A stretch of DNA of 64,000 nt from the NCBI RefSeq assembly GCF_012927245.1, contig NZ_JABBGE010000001.1:1224274-1288273 (forward strand), given 5' to 3'. This document shows, piece by piece, positions 43,394-50,243 of the stretch (positions within the stretch are counted from its first letter, which is position 1; each line of letters begins with the position of its first letter). This DNA is from Streptomyces sp. R302. Lineage in GTDB: Bacteria; Actinomycetota; Actinomycetes; Streptomycetales; Streptomycetaceae. Under the pieces are notes generated by a model. The model did no database searches. It worked only from the letters and a program-made list of their open reading frames with translations, and had not been told where the DNA came from. The position numbers and the translations under genes were made by a program.

Positions 43394-44113
43394 TTGAGCC
43401 GCTCGGTTCTCGTCACCGGAGGAAACCGGGGCATCGGCCTCGCCATCGCCCGCGCGTTCGCCGAGGCCGGCGACAAGGTCGCGTACACGTACCGCTCGGG
43501 CGAGCCCCCGGCCGCGCTGACCGAGCTGGGCTGCCTGGCCGTCAGGTGCGACATCACCGACGGCGAGCAGGTGGAGCAGGCGTACAAGGAGATCGAGGAG
43601 AAGCACGGCCCGGTCGAGGTCCTCGTGGCCAACGCCGGCGTCACCCGCGACACCCTTCTGATGCGCATGTCCGACGAGGACTTCACCTCCGTCGTCGACA
43701 CCAACCTCACCGGCACCTTCCGGGTCGTCAAGCGCGCCAACCGCGGCATGCTCCGCGCCAAGAAGGGCCGCGTCGTCCTGATCTCCTCGGTCGTCGGTCT
43801 GCTGGGCTCCGCGGGCCAGGCCAACTACGCCGCCTCCAAGGCCGGTCTGGTCGGCTTCGCCCGCTCGCTCGCCCGTGAGCTCGGCTCGCGGAACATCACG
43901 TTCAACGTCGTCGCACCCGGCTTCGTCGACACCGACATGACCGCCGTGCTCACCGACGAGCAGCGCGCGGGCATCGTGTCCCAGGTGCCGCTGGGCCGCT
44001 ACGCGAAGCCGGAGGAGATCGCCGCCACGGTGCGCTTCCTCGCCTCCGACGACGCCTCGTACATCACTGGAGCCGTCATTCCGGTTGACGGCGGATTGGG
44101 CATGGGTCACTGA
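43394..44113 (+). CDS. fabG: 3-oxoacyl-ACP reductase (FabG, SCO1815-type)
   Basis: The 239-aa SDR starts at TTG 43394 behind AAAGGG: the sequence MSRSVLVTGGNRGIGLAIARAF in parts begins at the family's usual place. It has the Rossmann TGGNRGIG (about 8-15), NAGVTRD near 83, ISSVVG near 132 and the YAASKAGL active site near 147. It reduces beta-ketoacyl-ACP. Five bases separate it from fabI, forming a type II fatty-acid reductase pair. The 275 bp upstream (43119-43393) hold no other gene; GATAGGTTT near 43350 may be part of its promoter. Confidence 0.93.
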   Translation: MSRSVLVTGGNRGIGLAIARAFAEAGDKVAYTYRSGEPPAALTELGCLAVRCDITDGEQVEQAYKEIEEKHGPVEVLVANAGVTRDTLLMRMSDEDFTSVVDTNLTGTFRVVKRANRGMLRAKKGRVVLISSVVGLLGSAGQANYAASKAGLVGFARSLARELGSRNITFNVVAPGFVDTDMTAVLTDEQRAGIVSQVPLGRYAKPEEIAATVRFLASDDASYITGAVIPVDGGLGMGH

Positions 44114-44118
44114 TCACC

Positions 44119-44895
44119 ATGAGCGGAATTCTCGAGGGCAAGCGCATCCTCATCACCGGTGTGCTGATGGAGTCCTCCATCGCCTTCCACGCCGCCAAGC
44201 TGGCCCAGGAGCAGGGCGCGGAGATCATCCTCACCGCCTGGCCCCGGCCGACGCTGACCGAGCGCATCGCCAAGAAGCTGCCCCACCCCGACAAGGTCAA
44301 GGTCCTTGAGCTCGACGTCTCCAACGACGAGCACCTCGCGCGCCTGGAGGGCCAGGTCCGCGAGCACCTCGGCGACCGTCTCGACGGCGTCGTGCACTCC
44401 ATCGGCTTCGCCCCGCAGGACGCCCTCGGCGGCAACTTCCTCCACACGCCGTTCGAGTCCGTCTCCACCGCCATGCACGTCTCGGCCTTCTCCCTGAAGT
44501 CCCTGACGATGGCGCTGCTGCCGCTGATGAGCGAGGGCGGCGCGGTCGTCGGCCTCACCTTCGACGCCAAGTTCGCCTGGCCGAAGTACGACTGGATGGG
44601 CGCCGCCAAGGCCGCCCTGGAGGCCACCAACCGCTACATGGCGCGTGACCTGGGCGAGCGGGACATCCGCTGCAACCTGGTCTCGGCCGGTCCGATCGGC
44701 TCCATGGCCGCGAAGTCCATCCCGGGCTTCGAGGAGCTGGCGGGCGTCTGGGACAGCCGCTCCCCGCTGAAGTGGGACCTGTCCGACCCGGAGCCGGCCG
44801 GCCGCGCGATCGTCGCGCTGCTCTCCGACTGGTTCCCGAAGACCACCGGCGAGATCGTCCACGTCGACGGCGGTCTGCACGCGATCGGCGCCTGA
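44119..44895 (+). CDS. fabI: Enoyl-ACP reductase (FabI/InhA-type, SCO1814-type)
   Basis: The 258-aa protein has GKRILITGVLMESSIAFHAAKL (residues 7-28 in parts), the altered NADH-binding loop of FabI/InhA. It has HSIGFAP near residue 93, and the active-site YDWMGAAK near 156-163 (Tyr-x6-Lys as in InhA). It performs the last reduction step of fatty-acid elongation and is the target type of isoniazid and triclosan. It is co-transcribed with fabG and followed by a long hairpin. Confidence 0.96.
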   Translation: MSGILEGKRILITGVLMESSIAFHAAKLAQEQGAEIILTAWPRPTLTERIAKKLPHPDKVKVLELDVSNDEHLARLEGQVREHLGDRLDGVVHSIGFAPQDALGGNFLHTPFESVSTAMHVSAFSLKSLTMALLPLMSEGGAVVGLTFDAKFAWPKYDWMGAAKAALEATNRYMARDLGERDIRCNLVSAGPIGSMAAKSIPGFEELAGVWDSRSPLKWDLSDPEPAGRAIVALLSDWFPKTTGEIVHVDGGLHAIGA

Positions 44896-44917
44896 CCGCG
44901 CCCGTACCGCTCCGGCC

Positions 44918-44961
44918 AGGGCCGGGCGCCGGTTCCCTTCCGGGACCGGGCGCCCGGCCCT
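44918..44961 (+). terminator. Hairpin terminator after fabI
   Basis: AGGGCCGGGCGCCGGTTCCC (44918-44937) pairs with GGGACCGGGCGCCCGGCCCT (44942-44961) with minor mismatch and a TTCC loop, beginning 23 bp after the fabI stop. Confidence 0.8.
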
Positions 44962-45050
44962 GTGCCGTTCCCGAGTCGAAAAGTCCGGCGGATCACCGCA
45001 GACTGGTCGGAGCGTGTCGTTCCGGCTACTCACGGGGAGGAGGTACGGGC

Positions 45051-45470
45051 ATGCGCGCGCTCCCACCCGGCTTCGCCGCCTACGCCTCGGTCGCCGCCCT
45101 GCTTCTCGGGACCGCCGTCGCCGCGGAGGTCCACGCGGTTCCCGCCCCCATCGAGGAACCCGCCGTCACCGCTCCGGAGGCCGACGCCCCGAAGGACTTC
45201 GGCGCCTCCTGCCACACGGTCGTCGAGGGCACCCGGGTCACCGCCCACTGCCGCAATCCGTACCCCCGGACCGACCGGATACGGCTCCACGTCGAGTGCG
45301 ACCCCTGGTGGGACCTCGACACCGACAGCGCCCCCGTGGCCGTCGCACCCGCCGACTACGCGACGCTCACCGCCCGCTGCTGGAAGGAGGTCCGCTCCGC
45401 CTGGGTCAGCCACGAACCGGCGGCGGAGCCTCCTCCGTCCCCGCCCGCCGCTTCCCGCCCAGGCACATGA
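45051..45470 (+). CDS. Secreted protein of unknown function
   Basis: The 139-aa product starts at ATG 45051 behind GGGGAGGAGG. A signal peptide covers about residues 1-29 (MRALPPGFAAYASVAALLLGTAVAAEVHA in parts). The mature part has cysteines at about 54, 67, 82 and 109 that could form two disulphides, in CHTVVEG, AHCRNPYPRTDRIRLHVECDPWWDLDTD in parts and ARCWKEV. I do not recognise a family. Its last 65 bp overlap the end of the convergent GntR gene. Confidence 0.75.
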   Translation: MRALPPGFAAYASVAALLLGTAVAAEVHAVPAPIEEPAVTAPEADAPKDFGASCHTVVEGTRVTAHCRNPYPRTDRIRLHVECDPWWDLDTDSAPVAVAPADYATLTARCWKEVRSAWVSHEPAAEPPPSPPAASRPGT

Positions 45471-46119
45471 ACGGATAGCCCGCGGCCTCCTCGGCCGCCC
45501 GCTTCGCGTCCCCGGCCCGGATCGCCTCCACGAGGCGCGCGTGGTCCATGTGGTTCTCCGGCCGCAGGTCCGGCCCCACGTCGCCGCGCAGCCACTCGCG
45601 CAGGAGATCGCCCAGGTCCGCGTAGAGCTCCGTCAGCACCTCGTTGCCCGACGCCGCCACCACCGCGTGGTGGAAGGCCGCGTCCGCCGTCACGAACCGC
45701 TCCGCGTCCCCCGACTCCCACGCCTCCTCGCGCCGCACGAGCAGCGCGTCCAGCTGCCCCAGGTCCCGCTCGGAGCGCCGGCGCGCCGCGAACCGCGCGG
45801 CCGCCGACTCCAGCGTGGAGCGCAGCTCGGCCACGTGCGTCGGATCGGAGCCCGCGAACCGCCGGTGCATCACCCCGGCCAGCTCGCTCGTCGCCGCCAC
45901 ATAGGTGCCGGAGCCCTGCCGGATGTCGAGCAGCCCGTTGTGGGCGAGGGCCCGGACCGCCTCGCGGACGGTGTTGCGGGCCACGCCCAGCTGCTCGACC
46001 AGCTCGGGCTCGGTCGGGATGCGGGAGCCGACCGGCCACTCGCCGGAGGTGATCTGGTTCCGCAGCTCGGCGATCACCTGGTCGGTGAGACCGGTGCGCC
46101 GGGGGTGCCCGAGGGCCAT
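45406..46119 (-). CDS. FadR-subfamily GntR transcriptional regulator
   Basis: The 237-aa protein starts MALGHPRRTGLTDQVIAEL at ATG 46117-46119. Its winged-helix domain includes ITSGEWPVGSRIPTEPELVEQLGVARNTVREAVRAL in parts (residues 23-58) and IRQGSGTYVA. The C-terminal FCD ligand domain (LRSTLESAAARFAARRR, DAAFHHAVVAASGNE) follows. It is divergent from an MFS exporter gene, with several inverted repeats in the 71-bp spacer, so it probably regulates that gene and itself. Confidence 0.92.
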   Translation of the reverse strand: MALGHPRRTGLTDQVIAELRNQITSGEWPVGSRIPTEPELVEQLGVARNTVREAVRALAHNGLLDIRQGSGTYVAATSELAGVMHRRFAGSDPTHVAELRSTLESAAARFAARRRSERDLGQLDALLVRREEAWESGDAERFVTADAAFHHAVVAASGNEVLTELYADLGDLLREWLRGDVGPDLRPENHMDHARLVEAIRAGDAKRAAEEAAGYPFMCLGGKRRAGTEEAPPPVRG

Positions 46120-46151
46120 GGGGGACTCGCCTTCACCTGTGTTCGTTCGAG

Positions 46152-46184
46152 ATTGGACAACCAATCATCCCATGATTCTATGAT
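46152..46184 (+). promoter_or_regulatory. GntR operator and MFS promoter region
   Basis: ATTGGACAACCAAT (46152-46165) is an imperfect-centred palindrome. AATCATCCCATGATT (46163-46177) is a perfect one with 6-bp arms and a CCC centre. A TATGAT -10 hexamer at 46179-46184 follows, placing the start of transcription near 46191, the A of the MFS ATG; the transcript may therefore be leaderless. Confidence 0.65.
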
Positions 46185-46190
46185 GACTCC

Positions 46191-47585
46191 ATGCCAGACG
46201 AGCCGAAGACCCTCGAACCCGCCGCCGTACGGCGGTCACCCGCCCCGGAGCACCCCGTACCCGCCCCGGCGACCGGCCGTCCCGCCCGCTGGACGCTCGG
46301 CCTCGTCTCCGTCGGTCTCGTCGTCGCCGCGCTCAACCTGCGCCCCGCGATCACCAGCCTCGGCGCCCTCCTCGAAGAGGTCAGCGCCTCCCTGCACATG
46401 AGCGGCACCGTCGCCGGCGTCCTCACCTCGGTGCCGCCGCTCTGCTTCGCGGTCTTCGGCATCACGGCCCCGCGCCTGGCCCGCCGCTTCGGCCCCGCCG
46501 CCGTCGTCTGCGCCGGCATGGCCGCCATCCTCGCGGGCCTGCTGCTGCGCCCCCTCGCGACCGGCACCGCGGGCTTCCTGGCCGCCAGCGCCCTCGCCCT
46601 CATGGGCATCGCCGTCAGCAACGTCCTCATGCCGGTGATCGTCAAGCGGTACTTCCCCGACCGCATCGGCAGCATGACCGGCCTGTACTCCATGGCCCTG
46701 GCGCTCGGCACCTCGCTCGCCGCCGCGCTCACCGTCCCCATGACCGACGCCCTCGGCGGCGACTGGCGCCTCGGCCTCGGCGTCTGGGCGGTCCTCGCCG
46801 CCCTCGCCGTCCTGCCCTGGCTCCCGCTCGTCAAGGACCGCAACGGCCCGGCCGCCACGGAACGGGGCGCCCCGACGGCTCAGACCCCGACGGCTCAGAC
46901 CCCGGCCGCCCAGGTCCCGACGGCTCAGGTCCCGAAGGCTCAGACCCCGAAGGCTCAGGTCCCGGCCGTCCGGACCCCGGCCACCGCCCCGGCCGGGACC
47001 GCGCCCCGCCCCATCTACCGCAGCCGCACCGCCTGGGCGCTGGCCTGCTTCTTCGGCCTCCAGGCCACCGGCGCGTACATCACCATGGGCTGGATGCCGC
47101 AGATCTTCCGCGACGCCGGCGTCCCCGCCTCCACCGCGGGCGTCCTGCTCGCGGTCACCATGGTCATGGGCGTCCCGCTCGCCTTCGTCATCCCGCGCCT
47201 CGCGACCCGGATGCGCCACCAGGGCCCGATCGTCGTCGCCCTCGGCACCTGCGGCCTCGCCGGCTACACCGGTCTGCTGCTCGCCCCGGCCGGCGGCGCC
47301 TGGATCTGGGCGGTGCTCCTCGGCATCTCCAACTGCTCCTTCCCGCTCGCCCTCACCATGATCGGCTTGCGGTCGCGCACCGGCGCCGGCGTCGTCCGCC
47401 TCTCGGCCTTCGCCCAGAGCGTCGGCTACCTCATCTCCATCCCCGGCCCGCTCCTCGTCGGCGTCCTCTACCAGCACAGCGGCGGCTGGGGCGTGCCGAT
47501 CGCCCTCATGGGCGGGCTGATGATCCCGCAGATGATCGTGGGCACCCTCGCCGCACGGGACCGGACGGTCGAGGACGAATCCTGA
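46191..47585 (+). CDS. CynX/NimT-type MFS transporter with a repetitive central loop
   Basis: The 464-aa protein has twelve predicted helices in two six-helix halves. The first half starts WTLGLVSVGLVVAALNLRPAITSLGAL in parts near residue 33; ALNLRPA is typical of the CynX/NimT group. The central cytoplasmic loop (about 225-268) contains seven pentapeptides of the AQ(T/V)P(T/K/A) type from a 15-bp tandem repeat. Helices resume at YRSRTAWALACFFGLQATGAYITMGWMPQIF in parts. The substrate is unknown. It is divergent from and probably controlled by the GntR regulator. Confidence 0.9.
   Translation: MPDEPKTLEPAAVRRSPAPEHPVPAPATGRPARWTLGLVSVGLVVAALNLRPAITSLGALLEEVSASLHMSGTVAGVLTSVPPLCFAVFGITAPRLARRFGPAAVVCAGMAAILAGLLLRPLATGTAGFLAASALALMGIAVSNVLMPVIVKRYFPDRIGSMTGLYSMALALGTSLAAALTVPMTDALGGDWRLGLGVWAVLAALAVLPWLPLVKDRNGPAATERGAPTAQTPTAQTPAAQVPTAQVPKAQTPKAQVPAVRTPATAPAGTAPRPIYRSRTAWALACFFGLQATGAYITMGWMPQIFRDAGVPASTAGVLLAVTMVMGVPLAFVIPRLATRMRHQGPIVVALGTCGLAGYTGLLLAPAGGAWIWAVLLGISNCSFPLALTMIGLRSRTGAGVVRLSAFAQSVGYLISIPGPLLVGVLYQHSGGWGVPIALMGGLMIPQMIVGTLAARDRTVEDES
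46871..46975 (+). repeat. Seven 15-bp tandem repeats in the MFS central loop
   Basis: Units such as CCCGACGGCTCAGAC run contiguously from 46871 to 46975. Units 1 and 2 are identical. They encode a Pro/Ala/Gln loop between helices 6 and 7; the period keeps the frame. Confidence 0.88.
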
Positions 47586-47602
47586 GATGCGAGACTGGGC
47601 CC

Positions 47603-47719
47603 ATGCCCGTTCTCGAACCCAATCCCCAGGGCGGCCAGAAGAAGCTGCTCGTCGTGCTCGGCGCGATGCTCGGCATCACGGTCGTCATCGCCGTCATCGC
47701 CTCGATCGCCTCCCCGTGA
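47603..47719 (+). CDS. 38-aa single-pass membrane peptide
   Basis: ATG 47603 opens a 38-codon frame: MPVLEPNPQGGQKKLLVVLG, then a helix LLVVLGAMLGITVVIAVIASI, ending with SP. The polar N-terminus with KK before a single C-terminal helix suggests an N-in membrane peptide. It begins 17 bp after the MFS stop and may be co-transcribed. I recall similar tiny proteins at this place in other Streptomyces, but know no function. Confidence 0.7.
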   Translation: MPVLEPNPQGGQKKLLVVLGAMLGITVVIAVIASIASP

Positions 47720-47944
47720 CCCCAGCCCTCGGCCCTCGGCCGTCGGCCCGCCAGGACGGCGGCACGCGGGGGAGGTAGGGGAAACCCCCGCATCCCCTAG
47801 GGGGAAGTCTCAGGGGTGACTGGGTGGATCACCGGATGGGCCGCGGCCCCCGCGCTCCCTACGGTGGAACCACAGCGCGGCACCCGCCGCTCCCACCCTT
47901 CCCCGGGGCAAGGTCCCCGGGGCGTCCCCACCACGGAGGCGGTC
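47720..47944. other. Intergenic region with GC-rich palindromes
   Basis: No gene is seen. CCCCTAGGGG lies near 47796, and CCCCGGGG (47901-47908) repeats at 47915-47922 around CAAGGT, forming a hairpin in what is probably the leader of the 67-aa gene. Confidence 0.5.
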
Positions 47945-48148
47945 ATGACGGCCCTCACCCGCACCGGCGACCGGACCACGCCCTCAGGCGTCGACACCCG
48001 GCTGCCCTGGTGGGCCCTCGCCCTCCCCGCGGCCGCCTTCACCGTCCTCCTGCTGCTGGTCACCGGGCCCGGTGAGGCCGCCGCGACCGGTGGGGACGGC
48101 GGGATGGGGCACATCCTCCAGCGGATCGGGCAAACCCTCGCTCTCTGA
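47945..48148 (+). CDS. 67-aa single-pass membrane or exported protein
   Basis: ATG 47945 is preceded by GGAGG. The product has a basic/polar N-terminus (MTALTRTGDRTTPSGVDTRLP) in parts, a single helix WWALALPAAAFTVLLLLV, and a short outer part ending GHILQRIGQTLAL. The hydrophobic segment with following Gly/Ala-rich stretch could be a signal anchor. I do not recognise the family. The next gene starts 35 bp later on the same strand. Confidence 0.72.
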   Translation: MTALTRTGDRTTPSGVDTRLPWWALALPAAAFTVLLLLVTGPGEAAATGGDGGMGHILQRIGQTLAL

Positions 48149-48183
48149 GTCAGGACGGGCCGATCCGTGCCAAGCTGTGGACC

Positions 48184-48702
48184 ATGAGCGTCGACACAAC
48201 CCGCAGGATCGTGCTGCTCCGGCACGCGAAGGCAGACTGGGGCCAGGAGACCGACCACGAGCGGCCGCTCGCCGAGCGCGGCCGCAAGGACGCCCCCGTG
48301 GCGGGCCGCCGGCTCGCCCGGTCCGGGATCCCCTTCGACCTCGCCCTCTGTTCGACCGCGGCGCGCACCCGTGAGACCTGGAAGCTCGCCGTCCACGAAC
48401 TGTCCGAGCGCCCCCGGACGGTCTACGAGGAGCGGATCTACGAGGCGTCCCCCGGCGAGCTCATCGCCCTGCTCAACGAGGTCCCGGAGGACGTCCGGGA
48501 CGTCCTCGTCATCGGCCACAACCCCGGCATGCACGGCCTCGCCGAGGTGCTGGCCGGCGACGCCGAGGGCGACGCCCTCACCCGGATGAACCGCACCGGC
48601 TACCCCACCTCGGCCTTCGCCGTGCTCACCTTCACCGGCACCTGGAAGTCCGTCGAGCCGGGCACCGCCCGCCTCGTCGACTTCTGGACCCCCCACGACT
48701 GA
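48184..48702 (+). CDS. SixA-like histidine phosphatase family protein
   Basis: The 172-aa protein starts VDTTRRIVLLRHAKADWGQE, with RHAKADW being the RHG catalytic motif of the SixA branch (catalytic His about residue 14). It has the second motif CSTAARTRETW near 58 and VIGHNPGMHGLAEVL near 107 (catalytic His). SixA proteins dephosphorylate phosphohistidine in E. coli; the substrate here is unknown. Followed by a strong hairpin. Confidence 0.9.
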   Translation: MSVDTTRRIVLLRHAKADWGQETDHERPLAERGRKDAPVAGRRLARSGIPFDLALCSTAARTRETWKLAVHELSERPRTVYEERIYEASPGELIALLNEVPEDVRDVLVIGHNPGMHGLAEVLAGDAEGDALTRMNRTGYPTSAFAVLTFTGTWKSVEPGTARLVDFWTPHD

Positions 48703-48721
48703 CCCGCGGACCGGTACGCGA

Positions 48722-48758
48722 AAGGGGCCCGGCCGCCACGAGAGCGGCCGGGCCCCTT
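48722..48758. terminator. Hairpin between the SixA-like gene and serB
   Basis: AAGGGGCCCGGCCGC (48722-48736) pairs perfectly with GCGGCCGGGCCCCTT (48744-48758), a 15-bp stem with 7-nt loop between two convergent genes. Confidence 0.85.
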
Positions 48759-48783
48759 CCCGTGCGTCACGGGCCGACGCGGC

Positions 48784-50025
48784 TCAGTGCGGCAGCTCCT
48801 CCTCGCCGCCGTCCGCCGCCTCGACCTCCTCGCGGGTGATCCCGAGCAGGTACAGCACCGTGTCGAGGAACGGCACGTTCACCGCCGTGTGCGCCGCCTC
48901 GCGCACCACCGGCTTGGCGTTGAAGGCCACCCCGAGCCCCGCCGCGTTCAGCATGTCCAGGTCGTTGGCGCCGTCGCCGATCGCCACCGTCTGCGCCAGC
49001 GGCACCCCGGCCTCCGCCGCGAACCGGCGCAGCAGCCGCGCCTTGCCCGCCCGGTCGACGACCTCGCCCGTCACCCGTCCGGTCAGCTTCCCGTCCACGA
49101 TCTCCAGGGTGTTGGCCTGGGCGAAGTCGAGCCCGAGCCGCTCCTTCAGGTCGTCCGTGACCTGCGTGAAGCCGCCCGAGACCACACCCACCTGGTAGCC
49201 GAGCCGCTTCAGGGTGCGGATCAGGGTCCGGGCGCCCGGCGTGAGCCGCACCTCGGCCCGCACCTTGTCCACCACCGACGCGTCCAGGCCCTCCAGGAGC
49301 GCCACGCGCGCGTGCAGCGACTGCTCGAAGTCCAGCTCGCCGCGCATCGCCGCCGCCGTCACCTCGGCGACCTTCTCCTCGCACCCGGCGTGCGCCGCGA
49401 AGAGCTCGATCACCTCGTCCTGGATCAGCGTCGAGTCCACGTCCATGACGACCAGCCGCTGCGCCCGCCGGTGCAGCCCGGCCGAGACCACGGCCACGTC
49501 CACGCCGATGGTGTGCGCCTCGGTGGCGAGCGCCGTCCGCAGCGCCTCGGTCTCGCACCCCGAGACCGCGAACTCGACCGCCGTCACCGGGTACTTCGCC
49601 AGCCGGAAGATACGGTCGATGTTGCCGCCCGCCCCGGCGATCCTGGCCGTTATGGCCGCCGTCTGCTCGGCCGTCAGCGGGTGCCCGAGCACCGTCACGT
49701 GCGAGCGGCCCTCGCCGCGCGGCCGGTTGTCGCCGAGGCCCGAGATGATCTCGGCCTGGAGCTTCAGCGACTCGGCCCAGCTGTGCACGGTGGCGCGCAG
49801 CTCGCCCTGGGTGGCGACGGTCGGCTCGGTGACCAGCGCGCACAGCACGAGCCGGCCGCGCGACACGACCTGCTCGATGTCGACGACGTCCACGGAGAAG
49901 GCGGCCAGGGTGTCGAAGAGGCCGGCCGTGATCCCGGGCCGGTCCTTCCCGAAGATCTTGACGAGAAGCGTGGGCACGTCCGCGGGGTGAACGGCGGGGA
50001 CGTCCGGTGTCTGCGATGCGCTCAT
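48784..50025 (-). CDS. serB: Phosphoserine phosphatase with N-terminal ACT domains
   Basis: The 413-aa protein starts MSASQTPDVPAVH at ATG 50023-50025. Two ACT-like domains lie at about 18-95 (LLVKIFGKDRPGITAGLFDTL) and 107-182. The HAD phosphatase domain follows with the nucleophile Asp195 and Asp197 in VVMDVDSTLIQDEVIE, then VVSGGFTQVTDDL near 288 and AIGDGANDLDML near 363. It makes serine from phosphoserine. The ACT domains suggest serine feedback. Divergent from the FHA-ABC gene by a 218-bp spacer. Confidence 0.95.
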   Translation of the reverse strand: MSASQTPDVPAVHPADVPTLLVKIFGKDRPGITAGLFDTLAAFSVDVVDIEQVVSRGRLVLCALVTEPTVATQGELRATVHSWAESLKLQAEIISGLGDNRPRGEGRSHVTVLGHPLTAEQTAAITARIAGAGGNIDRIFRLAKYPVTAVEFAVSGCETEALRTALATEAHTIGVDVAVVSAGLHRRAQRLVVMDVDSTLIQDEVIELFAAHAGCEEKVAEVTAAAMRGELDFEQSLHARVALLEGLDASVVDKVRAEVRLTPGARTLIRTLKRLGYQVGVVSGGFTQVTDDLKERLGLDFAQANTLEIVDGKLTGRVTGEVVDRAGKARLLRRFAAEAGVPLAQTVAIGDGANDLDMLNAAGLGVAFNAKPVVREAAHTAVNVPFLDTVLYLLGITREEVEAADGGEEELPH

Positions 50026-50243
50026 GGTGCTCCCACCGTATCGGGCACCCGCTGCCACCCGACGCCCCGTCCCGCGTTCCGGACACCCGCCCGGCCGAAC
50101 ACCGCCCCGGAGCGGCCCGACGGCCCTCCCCGGGGTCTTCACGCCGCCCGACTTTCGGATAAGGGACCCGGCCTGAAATAGTTCCCCAGGATGATTCGCC
50201 ATCCCTAGGGCCCCCGTGTCGGGGGTGCATCGGGGGACACACA

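Noticed and set aside
43394..44895. fabG-fabI as part of a secondary-metabolite cluster
   Set aside because: Both match the conserved core fatty-acid pair known in Streptomyces; no synthase genes are near.
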